A stretch of DNA of 64,000 nucleotides from the NCBI GenBank assembly GCA_036346375.1, contig CM070502.1, positions 73,052,224-73,116,223 on the forward strand, written 5' to 3'. The notes beneath the pieces were generated by a model. The model saw nothing but the letters and a program-made list of their open reading frames with translations, did not search any database and was not told the DNA's origin. Source of the stretch: Guadua angustifolia. Its lineage: Eukaryota > Streptophyta > Magnoliopsida > Poales > Poaceae. Shown piece by piece: positions 12,530-24,757 of the stretch. A program made the position numbers and the translations under genes. Each line of letters opens with the position of its first letter. The first letter of the stretch is position 1.

Positions 12530-12965
12530 ATGTACCGACGGGTCTGAGCTTGAACGCCGGGTCGAAGTGGCGTCGTCTTGGTGTCCTCAAGGATCGGCTC
12601 AATCGTCATCCATTACGCCGCGCGACCAACAACGCGGCGGAGTATGAAGGCCTCTTGGCGGCCGCGGCGTGCAAAGGCGCCGGGTCCAGCGACTGACTGT
12701 GAAAGGCGATTCGCAGTTGGTCGTCAATCAAGTCAACAAGGAGTATCAGTATTCCGATCACTCAATGGCGCTTTACTTGGTTGAGGTGAGAAAGATGGAG
12801 CGGTACTTTAGAAATTTCGAAGTACTCTACATCCCCAGGAAGGACAATTCCCTGGTCGACCATCTTTCCAAGGTCGGTTCCTCGCAGATGCCCGCCCCGC
12901 CCGGGGCGCTCGTTGAGCATCTGCACAAGCCCTCCATTCCCTCTGTAGAGGAGGCAAACCCCTAG
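12530..12965 (+). pseudogene. Additional RNase H (Tat-type), decayed
   Basis: Across frames: a TDGS motif near 12536-12550 with ELNAGSKW, a NNAAEYEGLL segment at 12628-12657, then in the 12669 frame VKGDSQLVVNQVNKEYQYSD and FEVLYIPRKDNSLVDHLSKV, ending at TAG 12963-12965. These are the Asp, Glu and Asp landmarks of RNase H placed after the usual RT-RNase H. A second RNase H here is characteristic of the Tat lineage. At least one frameshift lies inside the domain. Confidence 0.75.
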
Positions 12966-13041
12966 ATGCCCGCCCTGCCCGGGGCGCCAGTCGAGCATCT
13001 GCGCAAGACCTCCACTCCCTCTGTAGAGGAGGCACAAGAGA
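12886..13041 (+). repeat. 78-bp direct tandem duplication between RNase H and integrase
   Basis: Two adjacent copies with a period of 78 bp (26 codons) start at 12886 and 12964. Each encodes a version of MPAxPGAxVEHLxKxSxPSV. The first copy ends in TAG (12963-12965). The repeat sits in the linker between the RNase H and integrase domains. Confidence 0.75.
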
Positions 13042-13188
13042 CAGCAGATAACGTCTCCTTCCTCGGCGAGAACCTGATGGATAGCGCCATTCGTCCAGTA
13101 TCTTGCCCACGAGACACTGCCCGAGGAAGTAGCCGAGCGTTCCCGGCTCATAAGGCGGTCCTCTGCCTACAAGCTAGTTGAGGGCGCC

Positions 13189-14316
13189 TTGTACCGCAAA
13201 AGGGCACTTGGAGTCCTCTCCAAGTGTATATCTCGGGAAGAGGGCCATTTCCTTCTCAGAGACATCCATGAGGGAATGTGTGGCGCTCACTCGTCCTTCC
13301 GGACGCTCGTGAGCAAAGCATTCCGCTTGGGATACTATTGGCCAACAGCTTTAGACGACGCTCGGGCACTCGTGGCGACCTGTCGGGCGTGGCAGTTCCA
13401 CGCCCGCAAGGCCCACCAGCCAGCGTACGCGCTGCAGACCATCCCACTCTCATGGCCATTCTCGACCTGGGGGGCTGACATTCTCGGGCCTTTCCTCCGT
13501 GGTCGAAAGGGTTGCAAGTACTTGCTCGTGGCCATCGACACTTTCTCTAAGTGGATCGAGGCCGAGCCTGTATCAACCATTTCGGCTCAAGCAGCCAAGA
13601 GATTTTTTCGCAGTAACGTGGTGACGCGTTTTGGGATTCTCAATCGCCTCATCACGGACAACGGCACTCAGTTCACTAGCGAGCTGTTCCAGGCCTACTG
13701 CGAAGACATCGGAACAAATGTCTGCTTCGCCTCTGTAGCTCATCTGCAGAGTAACGGAGCAGTCGAGCGAGCAAATGGCCAAATCCTTCAAGGGGTCAAG
13801 AAGAGGGTCTTCAAAGACCTCACCCGGCACAGCGGGTCATGGGTGGACGAGCTCCCTTCCGTCCTTCAGTGCATGCGCACCGCGACAAGAAGCCTTCACG
13901 GCGAGACGCCCTTCTAGCTCATCTATGGTGCCGAGGCTATCCTACTCGCCGAGATTATGCTCGGATCCCCAAGAGTTCACTTGGCCGATAGCATCCATCA
14001 AGGGCGCGAGCGTCGCCTCGACCTCGAACTTGCCGAGGAGGCATGCGCAAGGGCGCTACTCCGATCCGCCGTCTACCAACAAGCTCTTCGCAGGCACGCG
14101 GCCAAGTCAATTCGGTTCCGAGCCCTGCAGGTCGGGGACCTCGTCCTACAACAAATTCAGGATACGTCGAAGGCCAACAAGCTCTCCCCCAGGTGGGAAG
14201 GTCCTTTCTCGGTCGTCTTAGTAGCACGCCCCGGGGCTGTCCACCTGGCAAGGGAGGATGGTCGCGTGCTCGCGAGCTCGTGGAACATCGACCAGCTGCG
14301 CAAGTTCTTTCTCTAA
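13189..14316 (+). pseudogene. int: Integrase of the gypsy element
   Basis: Frame 1 holds the N-terminal region HEGMCGAHSS with a damaged zinc site (CRAWQFH where C-x-x-C is expected). The catalytic core follows: Asp in LLVAIDTFSKWIEAE (about 13530-13575), Asp in LITDNGTQF (about 13650-13675) and Glu in SNGAVERANGQI (about 13750-13785), which is the D,D-35-E triad. The C-terminal part (RFRALQVGDLVLQQIQDTSK, KLSPRWEGPFSVV) ends at TAA 14314-14316. One in-frame TAG (13915-13917) separates the core from the tail. Upstream sequence at 13080-13188 is frameshifted. The enzyme would insert cDNA; this copy is broken. Confidence 0.9.
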
Positions 14317-15369
14317 ACTTATGCTCCATTTTGCATCTTGTATACATCTATGCTTTCCCTTTTGGAAGAATGGCATGTTCGTTTCCCTCACTCGCGCGAT
14401 GTCTGTTACCTCCAAGATTTTTGTGAAAATATATATGAGGTCACTGCCTGTTGGTAAGCCGACTCAGTCTCGCACAAGGGCATACATTTCTCATGATCTT
14501 GGTGATGGGACAAGCGCGTAGGGCAGGATGACTCATTCTAACCTTTTTTCACGCTAAAGTCGGGCCGACGCGCGCGCGACCGCACAAGGCGCCACGACCA
14601 ACACCCTGCCACTAAAACTCACCACCAGAGGCTCCAGTCTCGATAAGCCGACCTTGGTCCGCAGTAGCTTTTCGCTGCGCGATACAAGTCGCATACAGAC
14701 ACCCTCTCGGTTGGTCCAGAGATTTAGCCCGGCTCGCGCGTGTTTGGTCGTTGCGTACCTTGTCGAGCAACCGCGACGTTTTTTCTCGCCTACGACCATA
14801 CTCGCAACTCAGGTGTATGCGTCCTAAGTATTAAGGAATTCTAGGCCCTGCACGTTCTCCTCCCCCGAACTAAACCAGATCACCGCTCGGAGAAGCTGGT
14901 GCCATGATCGGAAGGGCAGCATGTGCTTCCCCAACTCTCCTGCGAACGAGCTCGTGCTCGCAACTTAGGTGCACGACCTTCATTCGTAGCGGGGGCTTGG
15001 GGGAGCGAGTTGTCACGTTAAGCGTCTGTTTCAAAAATCGTCGCTAAGTGCCTCGTTCCAGTTTAACGTTGTAACGTTGCTTCTTTCTTAAGAACTAGTT
15101 ACCTATGTGAAGTCTTTTCTTCTCTTATTTCGGGATCACGTTGCCCATGCTCCGCCCTAACCTGCGCTTCTACACGTCCGCATCTTGCTATCTACCTTAT
15201 GCTCGTTGTTTACAGGCAACAACTCAGGAGCACACAAAAGGAGCATTGCAGCAGGCACAGCCCTTGGACGAAAGAAAATTGTGCGCTCTACTGGCATCAT
15301 CGAAAGTCATCCAAAAATCATCAAAAAGAAAAAAGAAGAAATCCTCTAGGCGCCGGGCTTCGCCCCCCT
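14317..15369 (+). other. Non-coding internal spacer of the gypsy element
   Basis: No coding features follow the integrase stop. The sequence has moderate GC and repeated CGCTCGG/GCGAGC-like words. It separates pol from the convergent antisense ORF, a usual arrangement in large grass Tat elements. Nothing else was seen. Confidence 0.6.
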
Positions 15370-17946
15370 GAGGGCCGCAGAGAATTTCTGCCTCAGGTCA
15401 TCAATCTTGGCCTCAAGATCGATCACCTTCCGCCGAGCTTCGCGGGCTTCCTAGCGGAGCTGCTCGACCTCTTCATTGCCTTGTTCTGCAAGGTCGGTGG
15501 CCGTTCGCGCTGCCCGTTCCAGATCTGCCACCTTTGATTCGAGGGTGCGAGCCTGTTGTCTTCCTTCTTCAAGCTTTTGCTCGAGCCCCAGAATCTTTGT
15601 CTGGCCTTCGGCGAGCTCCTGCTCGGGCACGAGGATCTTCTCCTTGCTCGAGCCTAAGGTTCTTCTCCTTAGCCTCGGCGGTATCTTTCTCCGCCTGGCG
15701 GCACCTATGCACAAGCACGTTGTCCCGAGCCTTGAGGTCGCCTACACGCTGCTCGAGCTTGGCTATCCGGTCCTCATGCTCAGCGTGCAGCTGGGCCACG
15801 GTCTCAGGGACGACCATCGCCGCGTCGAAGTCCTCCAAGGTCTTCTGAAGGAGCTGCAGGCGGGAAAACTTCAGGCGCCGCCCCCAAGACCCGAAGAAGT
15901 GAGAAATTATGACGGCAACAAAAGAAGCATCCTCACCTGAGCAACGCCTGCACTGAAACTATCCCGAAAGCGTTGGGTAACTTCGCGCCCCTGAAGATCT
16001 TCAAGGTTCGGCAGGGGGCTGCGGACTTCCCCAGAGTCCTTCCAAGAGGGCAGGCTGACTGAAGACGACGAATCATCCCCCTGGGCATGAGGTTTGCCCT
16101 GGGGCGCCACGCTTCCCCCCTGAGCAGCTGGCCCGCTCAATGTCTTCTCGCTGTCCACCCGAGCATGTTGTTCACCCGGGGACAGTGGGGCGTCCTCCCG
16201 AGCATGCGATTCGCTCGGGGCGGGCGCCGTCTCACCCCGAGCATGCTGTTCACTCGGGGGCTTCGCGCCTTTGTCTCGGGCAGGTGATGCACCCGAGCAC
16301 CTCGAGCCTTCATGGGTAGCTTTTTCGCCCAAGGCTGCAGGGTCAATCTTCTCCCCTTCTTCTACACTCTCCATGCTGGGGGGCAGGGGGCCCGCCCAGG
16401 GGAGGCGTTCCCTTCGGGGCAGAGGGGCCCACCTCGACTGGGTCGTCAGCGACGAACTTCTCCACCGCCTCCACACCCTCTGCCATCACGATGTCGGCAG
16501 CGTCGGCGAGCACCCCCGCTAAGATGTGGTCAAGAAGCTCGTCAATTATTTTGCGACAATCTGGAAAAGTCCTACGAGCTGTTTCTCTCATGTCAGAAGA
16601 GTGGGGTCAGCTCGGACGCACGAAGCAAGGGGCGAGGAAAAGAAGGAAAAGCGGAATTCAGGGCTCACCTTCGGCCTGGTCCTCGTTGTCGCCCACGGAT
16701 GGATTGGCCGCCGCGACCACAAGTTCGGCCTTCTCCTCTGTGGCGCTGCTGATCCTCGCCAGGAGGGGGTCGACTTTCTCCATGTCAACCACCTCCAGCG
16801 TCTTCCTCGAACGCCCGCGCTTCGTCCTGAGAGGCAGCACGTCCTCCTCATCCTCCTCCTCGACGGCGGCCGCGACTTCGAGCTTTGAAGCTCGCCGAAC
16901 CTCAGTGACTCGTTTGAGTTTGGCCTGGACCTCGGCCAGCTCCTCCTGCAACCTCTTCTGCTCAGCCTGCACTAGTTCTTCGGTCAGGCCCTTCTCCTTC
17001 TCGAGCTGCTCCAGGGGGTCCTTGCCGTAATTCTCCAACCAAGCATTCAGGTTGCTTACCTCCTTCCGATCGGCAAACTCAATGTGCCGCACCACTGGGT
17101 TGCTGGATGAGCTCGCCCACTTCTTCGTCAGCCGCGTGATGGCCGGTGGCAGGGCATGCCTCTTGCCCCTTATGCTCTTGGTCTTGGCGACCGGTACAAG
17201 TACCCCCTTGCCGCCCGCCAAGGGCTTGAGCTTGCCCACCGCCAGCTCCAGAGCTACTTTCTCCTGCCGGGAGACAAAAAGACGTCAGAAGGGCTCGGGA
17301 TGCTTTCCCCGAGCATGAACCGCGAGGCGGCTTACCACGTCACCCCGCTCGAGCACATTCTTCGGGACTTGTCGGTTGCATTCGAGTTCTTTGCCCTTGG
17401 GGGTGCCGAACATCTCTCCGACCCTCTTCTCCACCCAGTCGAAGCCCGGGGCTATTGTTGATCAACAGAAGGAATTAGCACGTACCCAGCGACGCGAGTA
17501 AAGCAAAAATCGCTCAAGACCATGGGGCTTACCAGATTCATCCTCTCGGGTCATATCGATCCACCCGGTGATCTCGAAGAAGGGGTGCTCCCTCTTCCTC
17601 AGCGGGGACACCCTGTTCCTAAGGAAGTCGCGGACGATGTTTTGACCAGTCAGCCCCATGTTTGTGAGCTCGCTGATCAGCATCAAGGACCGCTCCTCAT
17701 TGGGCGCGATGGGCGGGCACAGGGTGTCGGTGCTGGGCGCCGCCGCTTCGGAGTAGCGCAGAGAGCTCCCCTCCGCCTTCCGCAAGTAGAACTAGAAGTC
17801 GGCCTAGCCCGCCACCGAGTCCTTGAGGGTGAAGAAGGGGTACTCATACGGGCGGTGGCCTCATGAAGTGAATCTGAGCACCGGTGGCGAGAAGCGCCTA
17901 GGTGAGAACAATTGTAGAAATGGAAGAAGAGGCTCGGCGTAGGCAG
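15370..17946 (-). pseudogene. Antisense accessory ORF of the Tat element, C-terminal part
   Basis: Reading on the minus strand from 17946: LPTPSLFFHFYN directly continues the frame cut at 24762. Next come blocks at 17785-17462 (FFEITGWIDM, ERFLLYSRRWV), 17239-16658 (193 codons with TRLTKKWASSSSNPVVRHIE and a Glu/Lys-rich heptad-like stretch), 16591-16343, 16476-15907 and 15838-15451. The last of these is strongly coiled-coil in composition (EQELAEGQTKILGLEQKLEE). This resembles the domain that databases label putative gypsy-type transposon, found antisense in rice RIRE2/Grande-like elements (family knowledge; no search was run). Introns or frameshifts separate the blocks. Its function is unknown. 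Confidence 0.65.
16083..16290 (-). repeat. 39-bp tandem repeat encoding a 13-residue repeat
   Basis: Related units start at 16083, 16122, 16161, 16200 and 16239, with a constant period of 39 bp. On the minus strand they encode 13-residue units such as EQHARGETAPAPS, ESHAREDAPLSPG and EQHARVDSEKTLS. Because the period is a multiple of three, the repeat keeps the antisense ORF open. Confidence 0.75.
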
Positions 17947-17951
17947 GACGC

Positions 17952-20900
17952 TGTAACATCCCAATTTTTGACTTTTCAATTATTAAATATTATTTTAATG
18001 CAATTTATGATTTTTGTGAATTTTCTGGATTTTATTGGATTTTCTGAGATTTATTTGAATTATTTTGAATTAAAACATATTGCCTTTTGTTAAGAAATAA
18101 TTATAAAAAGAAATATTTAAAATAAAGTTTTACCAAAAATATTTTATTTAGGTCCAGAATGTCTCAAAGTATTTTTGAGATTTTTCTTGGAATTTTTCCG
18201 ATATTTTTACTACCCTAAATAAATTAGTTTATTTTCTCAAATTATTTTAATTGGGAAAACCCCGGAAATTCACCGTGAACAGTACTGGGCTGGCCCAACT
18301 ACTGTGCGGACCGTGAAACGGGAGGGGTAACCTCGACCGTTGGATCGGGATCCAAGGGTTATAATCGATCCACGTCAATTAAAGAAACCCTAATCATTAC
18401 TGACCGTTGGATTCTCATCGCATGGTCCACATTAGAACTTACCGATTCGGAATTGAGCTTTTATCCTGGCCGTTGGATGAACATCGTGCGGTTGAGGGTT
18501 GTCGTCTCCAGCTCGGACTCGGAGTCCTGTTCATCCACGCCGCCGCCGCCGTGTCCGAGAGAGCTTCCATGTTTAGCGCGCACGTCGAGGACTATTTAAG
18601 GCCCGGGGTACCCTCCCGAGATTCCCCACAACCCACCGCATAGTTTCTCTGCCGCACCATCGCCGGAGGAGTCGCCGTTGAAGCTCGAGAGCTCACCGGA
18701 GTAGTCGAGGGTTTCGCCGCGCTGTGGCCGCCGGTAGGGATTCTCTTCCGACGATTTGAGGGCGGATTCCAATTCGTCGCGTTGCGCCGCATCCGAGCCG
18801 CTACTTTTTCCTCGCCGGAGAGCAACGGAGCGCCGTCGGGAGTGTCATCGTCCCCAGCTCCGGTGACTTCGCACCGCCGCTTCTTCATCGCCGGATTCGA
18901 AGCTTCTTGACCGTCGGATCGCCATCGGACCGCCGAGAGCTTGCCACGTCGCTTCGGAATTTGTAAGTATCTCGGGTAAAACGTCAGCCGTAGGATCGTA
19001 GATGTACGGTTGGATGATGCGCCGCGTCATTTAAAATGAACAGTAAACGGCACGGGTAAGCTTTGGCCGCCGGATTAAGATCGTAGGGTCTCAGGATGGG
19101 CCACGTCATTTATGAGCACAGTGCATCGTAGGGGTTAGCGTGGATCGTCGGATTTGGATCGGACGATTGATACTAAGCCACGTGGTAGATTTAATCGGAT
19201 CCGTTAGATTGGTATCCCAAGGTTCAGACTTAGCCATGTGTCATCCGTACAGTCGGGCGGGAGAAATTCGCACTTTTCTTTAATAAAAATAATTCGATTA
19301 ATTCGGATTTTATGATTTTAGGGATTTTTCAGGATTTTAAAACTTCAAAGTGCTATAACTTTTGCATACGAACTCCGATTGAGGTGATTCAAATTCCTAA
19401 AAATTTGTAAAATTGAGATCTTTCTAATGGTGGCTTTTATTTGAATTTTTGAGTTTATTTGTTCTTTGGTTTTGGTGTTTATTTGCTATTTCTTCTCGAT
19501 TCGCGTAGACGTTGATTTGTGCAAGGCTTCGGAGGAGGAATTTGCAACTCAAGAATTATATTCAGATCAAGACCCGGAGCTTAAACAAGGCAAGTTGTGC
19601 TTTGATCATGTTGCACCCATGTTTGCAAAACTGCTATTTTGATTTACTTTATTGCATGATATTTTACGAGTACAAATGATTTCAACTTAACTTTGGGGTT
19701 AGTTAATGTACCCTTTTGAATTACACCCTACTTTGTTATTTGTATGCCATAATCCACTTGTCACTTTAGGTTGGTTCATTATAGTTGGTTAATACTGAAA
19801 TCAACATGGATGGTTAGAACGAACTAGAATGCTTAGCCATGCCACGTCATCACATGTACATGAAATGTTGAGTATTAATTTTGATTAATGGAATGTGGAA
19901 CAATGATGATAACTTGTGTGTCATGTGTGGTCACACAAAGAGATTGAGTTGTCGTGGCGGGGAGGTCACACAACGATGTTGATTTGTGAGTAGCACGTGG
20001 TGCTTGGTAACCAACCGGGGGTTTAATCATTTTAAGATTGAAGCAAGCGGAAGGGCAAGTGTGCGGGGTGGGCTCGGAGGAGCCGAGGGTATGTGTATGT
20101 CTTGCTTTAATCAATCCTAAGAACTTAATCTTATGAGCCTTTGACTGAGTCTATCATGCAACCACATGTACATTATGGGGCGACTTAGTGACTAATTTGC
20201 AAATGCTTAACTTGAGTGCTATCGTGGTGGCGTGAAACCCGGGTGGTGGTAACCAGTCCATGCTCGGGGGTGGCTGTCATGGCCCCAAATTTTAATTCGG
20301 TTCATGCGGCTAACATTAGCGCCAACCAAGTTTTGGCCGCATTTGAGATCAACTTTCGACTTCAGTAAATGTCCTAAACCGCCACTTAGAAGAATTTCCA
20401 ACTTAGCAAAAATTTAAGAGCTAGAAATTTCAGTGTGCAAATATGGTTTTCATTAAAGTTCAGAGCCTTGTAACATGAGAGCTATAAGGATCTAGAATGC
20501 GCATGTTAGTGGGTTGAAAACTAGAGACTTTTATCTATGCAATGGTTGAGTTTTGAGCCCAATCCAACATCAAGTGCTAATTTAAACCTTAGCATCAAAA
20601 TTGAATCCTATGCTAAAAATTTCTGGAGACTTAGCTAATTAAACTCTTGCTTAGTGGGGTTAAGTGAGTTTAGCACAAAAGGAATGAAGTGCAGCCAACC
20701 AATTCAGCATCCATTCATTCTGATTTCTCTTCCTCCAAGCAAAACCGAAAGCAGCTCCTCTTCTTCCAGCACCTCCCCCATTCCAGCACCTCCCCAAGCT
20801 GGCCATGCCTCCTCCTGCAGCTCTCCTGGTGGCGCCTCTCTTCCCTCTCCAAGCTGCAGCAGCCCTCCTCCCCTACTTGGCTCCCTCCATTCCTTTTCCA

Positions 20901-23900
20901 CTCCATTGGAGGTAAGGATCCCTTGGTTAGGGTTTGGTGTTTTCTGATTTTGGAGGCAGCAATGGTGGTTTTGGGGGCTTAGGTGAGTAGAGATTTGAGA
21001 TTTGGATGGGGAATAACCAATCTAGGGTTTGGAGCAAAGTCTGAATTTTCGAGCAAATTTCGTAGCTACTGTTTTGGGTTGATTTGAGCAAGTTCCACGC
21101 ATTTCCTGCTAGGTTGGCTGTAGAGAAAGTTGTGGGTAATGAAATTATCTTTCATCTCCAACTGGAATCACTCAATTTCATTAACCCAGCTGAAAGTTAT
21201 GGCAATTTTAGTGCTTGCTGCTCTGAAAATGCTGAAGATTTCGGGTAGAAACTTGAGCTGTGAATAAGAATTAGTTAGAGGCCGAATTAGAAATTAATTT
21301 TGCCTGTGAAGTTTTAGGAAATTTCATGTAGATTATAAAAATGTCATCCTTTACTCAATTCCATTAAGTATAGCCATTTATATGATGAAAATTGTGCATG
21401 CTGTTCTGAAACACTGAAATTTCTGAAACTCTGAAACTGTTCTCTGTTCCTGGCCGAACTGGGAATTCTCTGAGCAGAATCTGGGTGATTGGCCAAATCC
21501 AGATTGTAGGCCTATGTCTTGTGGTCGTTTCGAGTATAAGTTTGCTCAATTTGATCAAACGGTTCAAAAGTTATGGCCATTTATATCAACGCTGCTCTGA
21601 AATCAGTTTGTGCTGAAAATTTCAGACTTTGGGACTAAAGTTCAGAGTTTAATTGCAAACTTTAAATTTGTATTCTGAATGTTATGATGCATGGTGATGT
21701 TAGATCACCCTCTTGTGGTCTTTTCGAGTCCAAGAAGTCATTTTTTGGGTTAGCCAAATAAAAGTTATACTTGTTTAGAGGAATGTGCTTGTTATTTTCA
21801 GATTTGTGCTATAGAATAGAAATAGAGAGTAGCATTGTAGTTTTTGTTCTTAAATTGAAATGAATGCTTGCACTTTTGGATTGGTCATGAGGATGCATTT
21901 AGTATTTCATCTCATATGCATTGCATGCATCTCATTTTCTTTTCCATACATTGTGATCGTAGAGAAACGAACCCATGATGGTTAACGCGCGGTGACCGAG
22001 GGGTTCTGGAGAGCCAACCATTCTTGAAAATCCAGCAGAAGCTCAAGGCAAGCACCTAAGCATGTTTAACCTTATACGATTGTATTTTAGCGAATAATTT
22101 GCTTATTGGATGATTACATCTTGCATTAGGAATTGAAATGTGGGATAGGACTAGAACCTAATTGCTGCACTTTCACCCATTGAAAATTGTTGAATACCTT
22201 CCTTGGAACTAGTACATGGGTGTTTATATTGTGTCCATGCTTAGTTTGCTTAGATGTCGGGTATGGGCCAAATGGTGGAAGGTTCCATCACTTGAGTTTA
22301 ATTATTTCACACTATTGAGATGTAAATGGAAATGGTTATGTTTGAAATGTAAAATTGAGACCGGGCGAGAGGGTTGGATCATTTGGGTGTGGAGACTCAA
22401 ATGTAAGTAGTCTACTTTGTGTTGGTTAAGGACCGATCCGTTGTTTGCCATGTTGATCGAGCACACTTTGTTGATCGCATGCCCGATATAATGGTGCAGT
22501 AAGCCACCTTTCATGGCATACTACTCGATGGGTCATGTCCTCATGCGATTGGGCGTGGTTGAGGCGAGGCCTAGGTCTACTCTTGAGGGCTAAGCGAGGC
22601 TTGAGCCGCTCGAGGTAGGTTGCTAGGTGCTCGGGCCGCATGAGGATGGTTCAGCAGTAGATATGGATGGGAGGAGGGTTGACATGAGGTTCCTTGTGGC
22701 ACATGTCGATGCGATTGATGATCCCTGCGCAGGTGAATAAGCGATTGAATTGCCGCTCTCGGATATGAGCACGCTTGTATCATCAGACACTTCAACGTAG
22801 TAATAATTTAAACTTGAAATTAGTTGGTATACTTGATGTTGATACTTATTTCATGAGATTACTTGCTCTCTTTAATGTTTAATTTCAGATTTCACTCTAG
22901 TAGTAGGTGCTGTCCATAACGCTATAAAACTTGTAAATTGAGTAGTTGAATGTGAATATGAAACAAAGTTAAGCTTTTATGCACTTGTTACCTTAAGCTT
23001 ACTCCTTGCTACATCCCAATGCATATGCCTTGAGTCGGTCATATATGGACCACGGGTAAGTCTTATGAGTGCCTTACAGTACTCATGCTTACGCTTTGTG
23101 GTTTTGGTGAGGGCGTCGATGGATGTGAGTTACATCCATATTGCTTCTCGGTGTTAAGGCGGGACACGAATAGAGGCTAAGCTCAACGATGTAAATGCCG
23201 GAAGTGTTGAGGCGGGACACTAGGAGATGTCTTATACGGTTTAATATGTTGGTTGTGAGCTCATTTTGTTGTATAGCTAGCCTTCTAAACTATGTCTAGT
23301 CCTTGTTTAAATACTTGCTGTTTCCATGTTGAACCTTGTTGTAAGACCATGCTTAACTCATGTTTAGGATGCTACTTCTATCCATGCTGATCCTTATGCT
23401 ATGGTTGTTGTTGTTATGCTATATTTGATTAATTGTTTCTTCTATCTGCTGTGTGGATGTCCGTATTTCTAGATGCATCATGCCGAAATTTTGTAGATTT
23501 ATGAGTATAGGCTGGATCTTGCGATCTGTCTGTTTGTGGGTTGTTTTAGTTGTGTGGTTGTCTAGTTTGTCTTTGTGCTTGAGTTGGTGTTGTTTTTGTG
23601 CTTCCGCGTTGCGTGTCTGGTCGTGAAGTTTTGGGTTTGTTGCCCTCTTTATGCGAATTGAATTGATATGGCAATGGAAACCGGTATGCGAGGCGATCCT
23701 GGGCGAGTTTCGGGTTGCATACTAGGGAATACCGGGATTGTTGTCGAGTTATTCGAATGGGTTTGTTGTTGTCCTAATTGGGCTTGGGTGTTAGCATTGT
23801 GAGCACTATCGGTGATCCGTTGCTAGCCTCCAAATCCGATGAGGGCGACCGGGCATTCGAATAACCCGAAACGATCTGGCTGGCTCCTCACGATGGCTCA

Positions 23901-24757
23901 CATGGCGCAAGAGGGCCTGTTGTGGTGGTGTAACCCTTGATGTTGAAACCTTAGCGGGTAGCGGGTTAAGAGGATGCATTGTAAAGGCTTTGTTATAATC
24001 ATTCACCTGTGTGGTGCATGGTTGTATCATGTGGGTAAAGTACATAACCTCTGCAGAGTGTACAAACTATTCGGATAGCCGTGCTCACGGTATTGAGCAA
24101 TGCTCGGGAATTACAGTCAAGGGGTAGTTAATTAAAATGGACAACTGGATGGGATGGCAGGATGCCATGTGGATAATGGAACTTGGTCTAGGATGGAAAA
24201 CTTGGGTTTATTTGAGAATCACTGAATCTATTTACTTGTTATTATTTGTTTTACTGTCCTTTCAATCTATGTATCGTATGTGTTCTTAAATGCTACTTTA
24301 TTGCAAATGAGCCCTTAGCCTTTCCTTTGGAATAAGCCTGCATATAGCTATGATAGCATTGCATTCTGTGCACAACTTGTTGAGTACGTGTTGGTGTACT
24401 CACCCTTGCTTAACAACCAACAACAGTGGAGATATCATCGCCGGAGGACTTTCAGGTGGACGCGTGTCACTAGGCCAATCCTTATCGATGCGCTGTGGTG
24501 TCTTGATGGGACATCTCGTCTTCTCTTGTCTTTCATTGCATTTGTTCAAGTTATTTTCAGTCTAGCCCATGTGGTGAATAATTGTAATTGATCATAAGAT
24601 CATACACTAGTTATATTCAATAAATAAAGTCTTATTATTCTTATCGTTGTGTATGATATGATGCTTACCGATGTTAAGCTGTGTGCACTAGCGATTGATC
24701 TTGGGACTAGTGCGGCAAAACACAGTGGATTCGAATTGGTGAATTCGGGTCCTTACA
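17952..24757 (+). mobile_element. Nested LTR-type element (6.8 kb) without coding capacity
   Basis: It begins TGTAACATCCC and ends GGTCCTTACA, with an exact 5-bp target duplication GACGC (17947-17951 and 24758-24762). It lies inside the antisense ORF, whose reading frame is restored if the element is removed. No gag, pol or second internal TGTAACATCC was found. The text is that of a long grass LTR: a GAACTCCGAT-type segment near 19370, a GCAAGT-type segment near 19590, and a TTGAGTACGTGTTGGTGTAC segment near 24380. A solo long LTR or a LARD-like derivative fits best. A related, internally deleted copy lies at 40738-41322. Confidence 0.8.
20275..22720 (+). mobile_element. Possible further long-LTR sequence inside the nested element; right end unresolved
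   Basis: At 20275 the text changes to TGTCATGGCCCCAAATTTT, a common kind of LTR start. A second full set of long-LTR landmarks follows: a CT-rich block with an AGGTAAGG-like donor near 20910, an ACGAACCC...GGGGTTCTGG segment near 21970, and a CAAGGCAAGCACC segment near 22045. A single LTR would carry these once. I could not find its right border or a matching duplication of the flank GTGGC, so the end given is only where B-like text is still obvious. Confidence 0.3.

Noticed and set aside
23903..23906. TGGC as right-hand target duplication for the putative LTR starting at 20275
   Set aside because: Only four bases match and the preceding text is not a convincing LTR end, so I did not use it to set the border.
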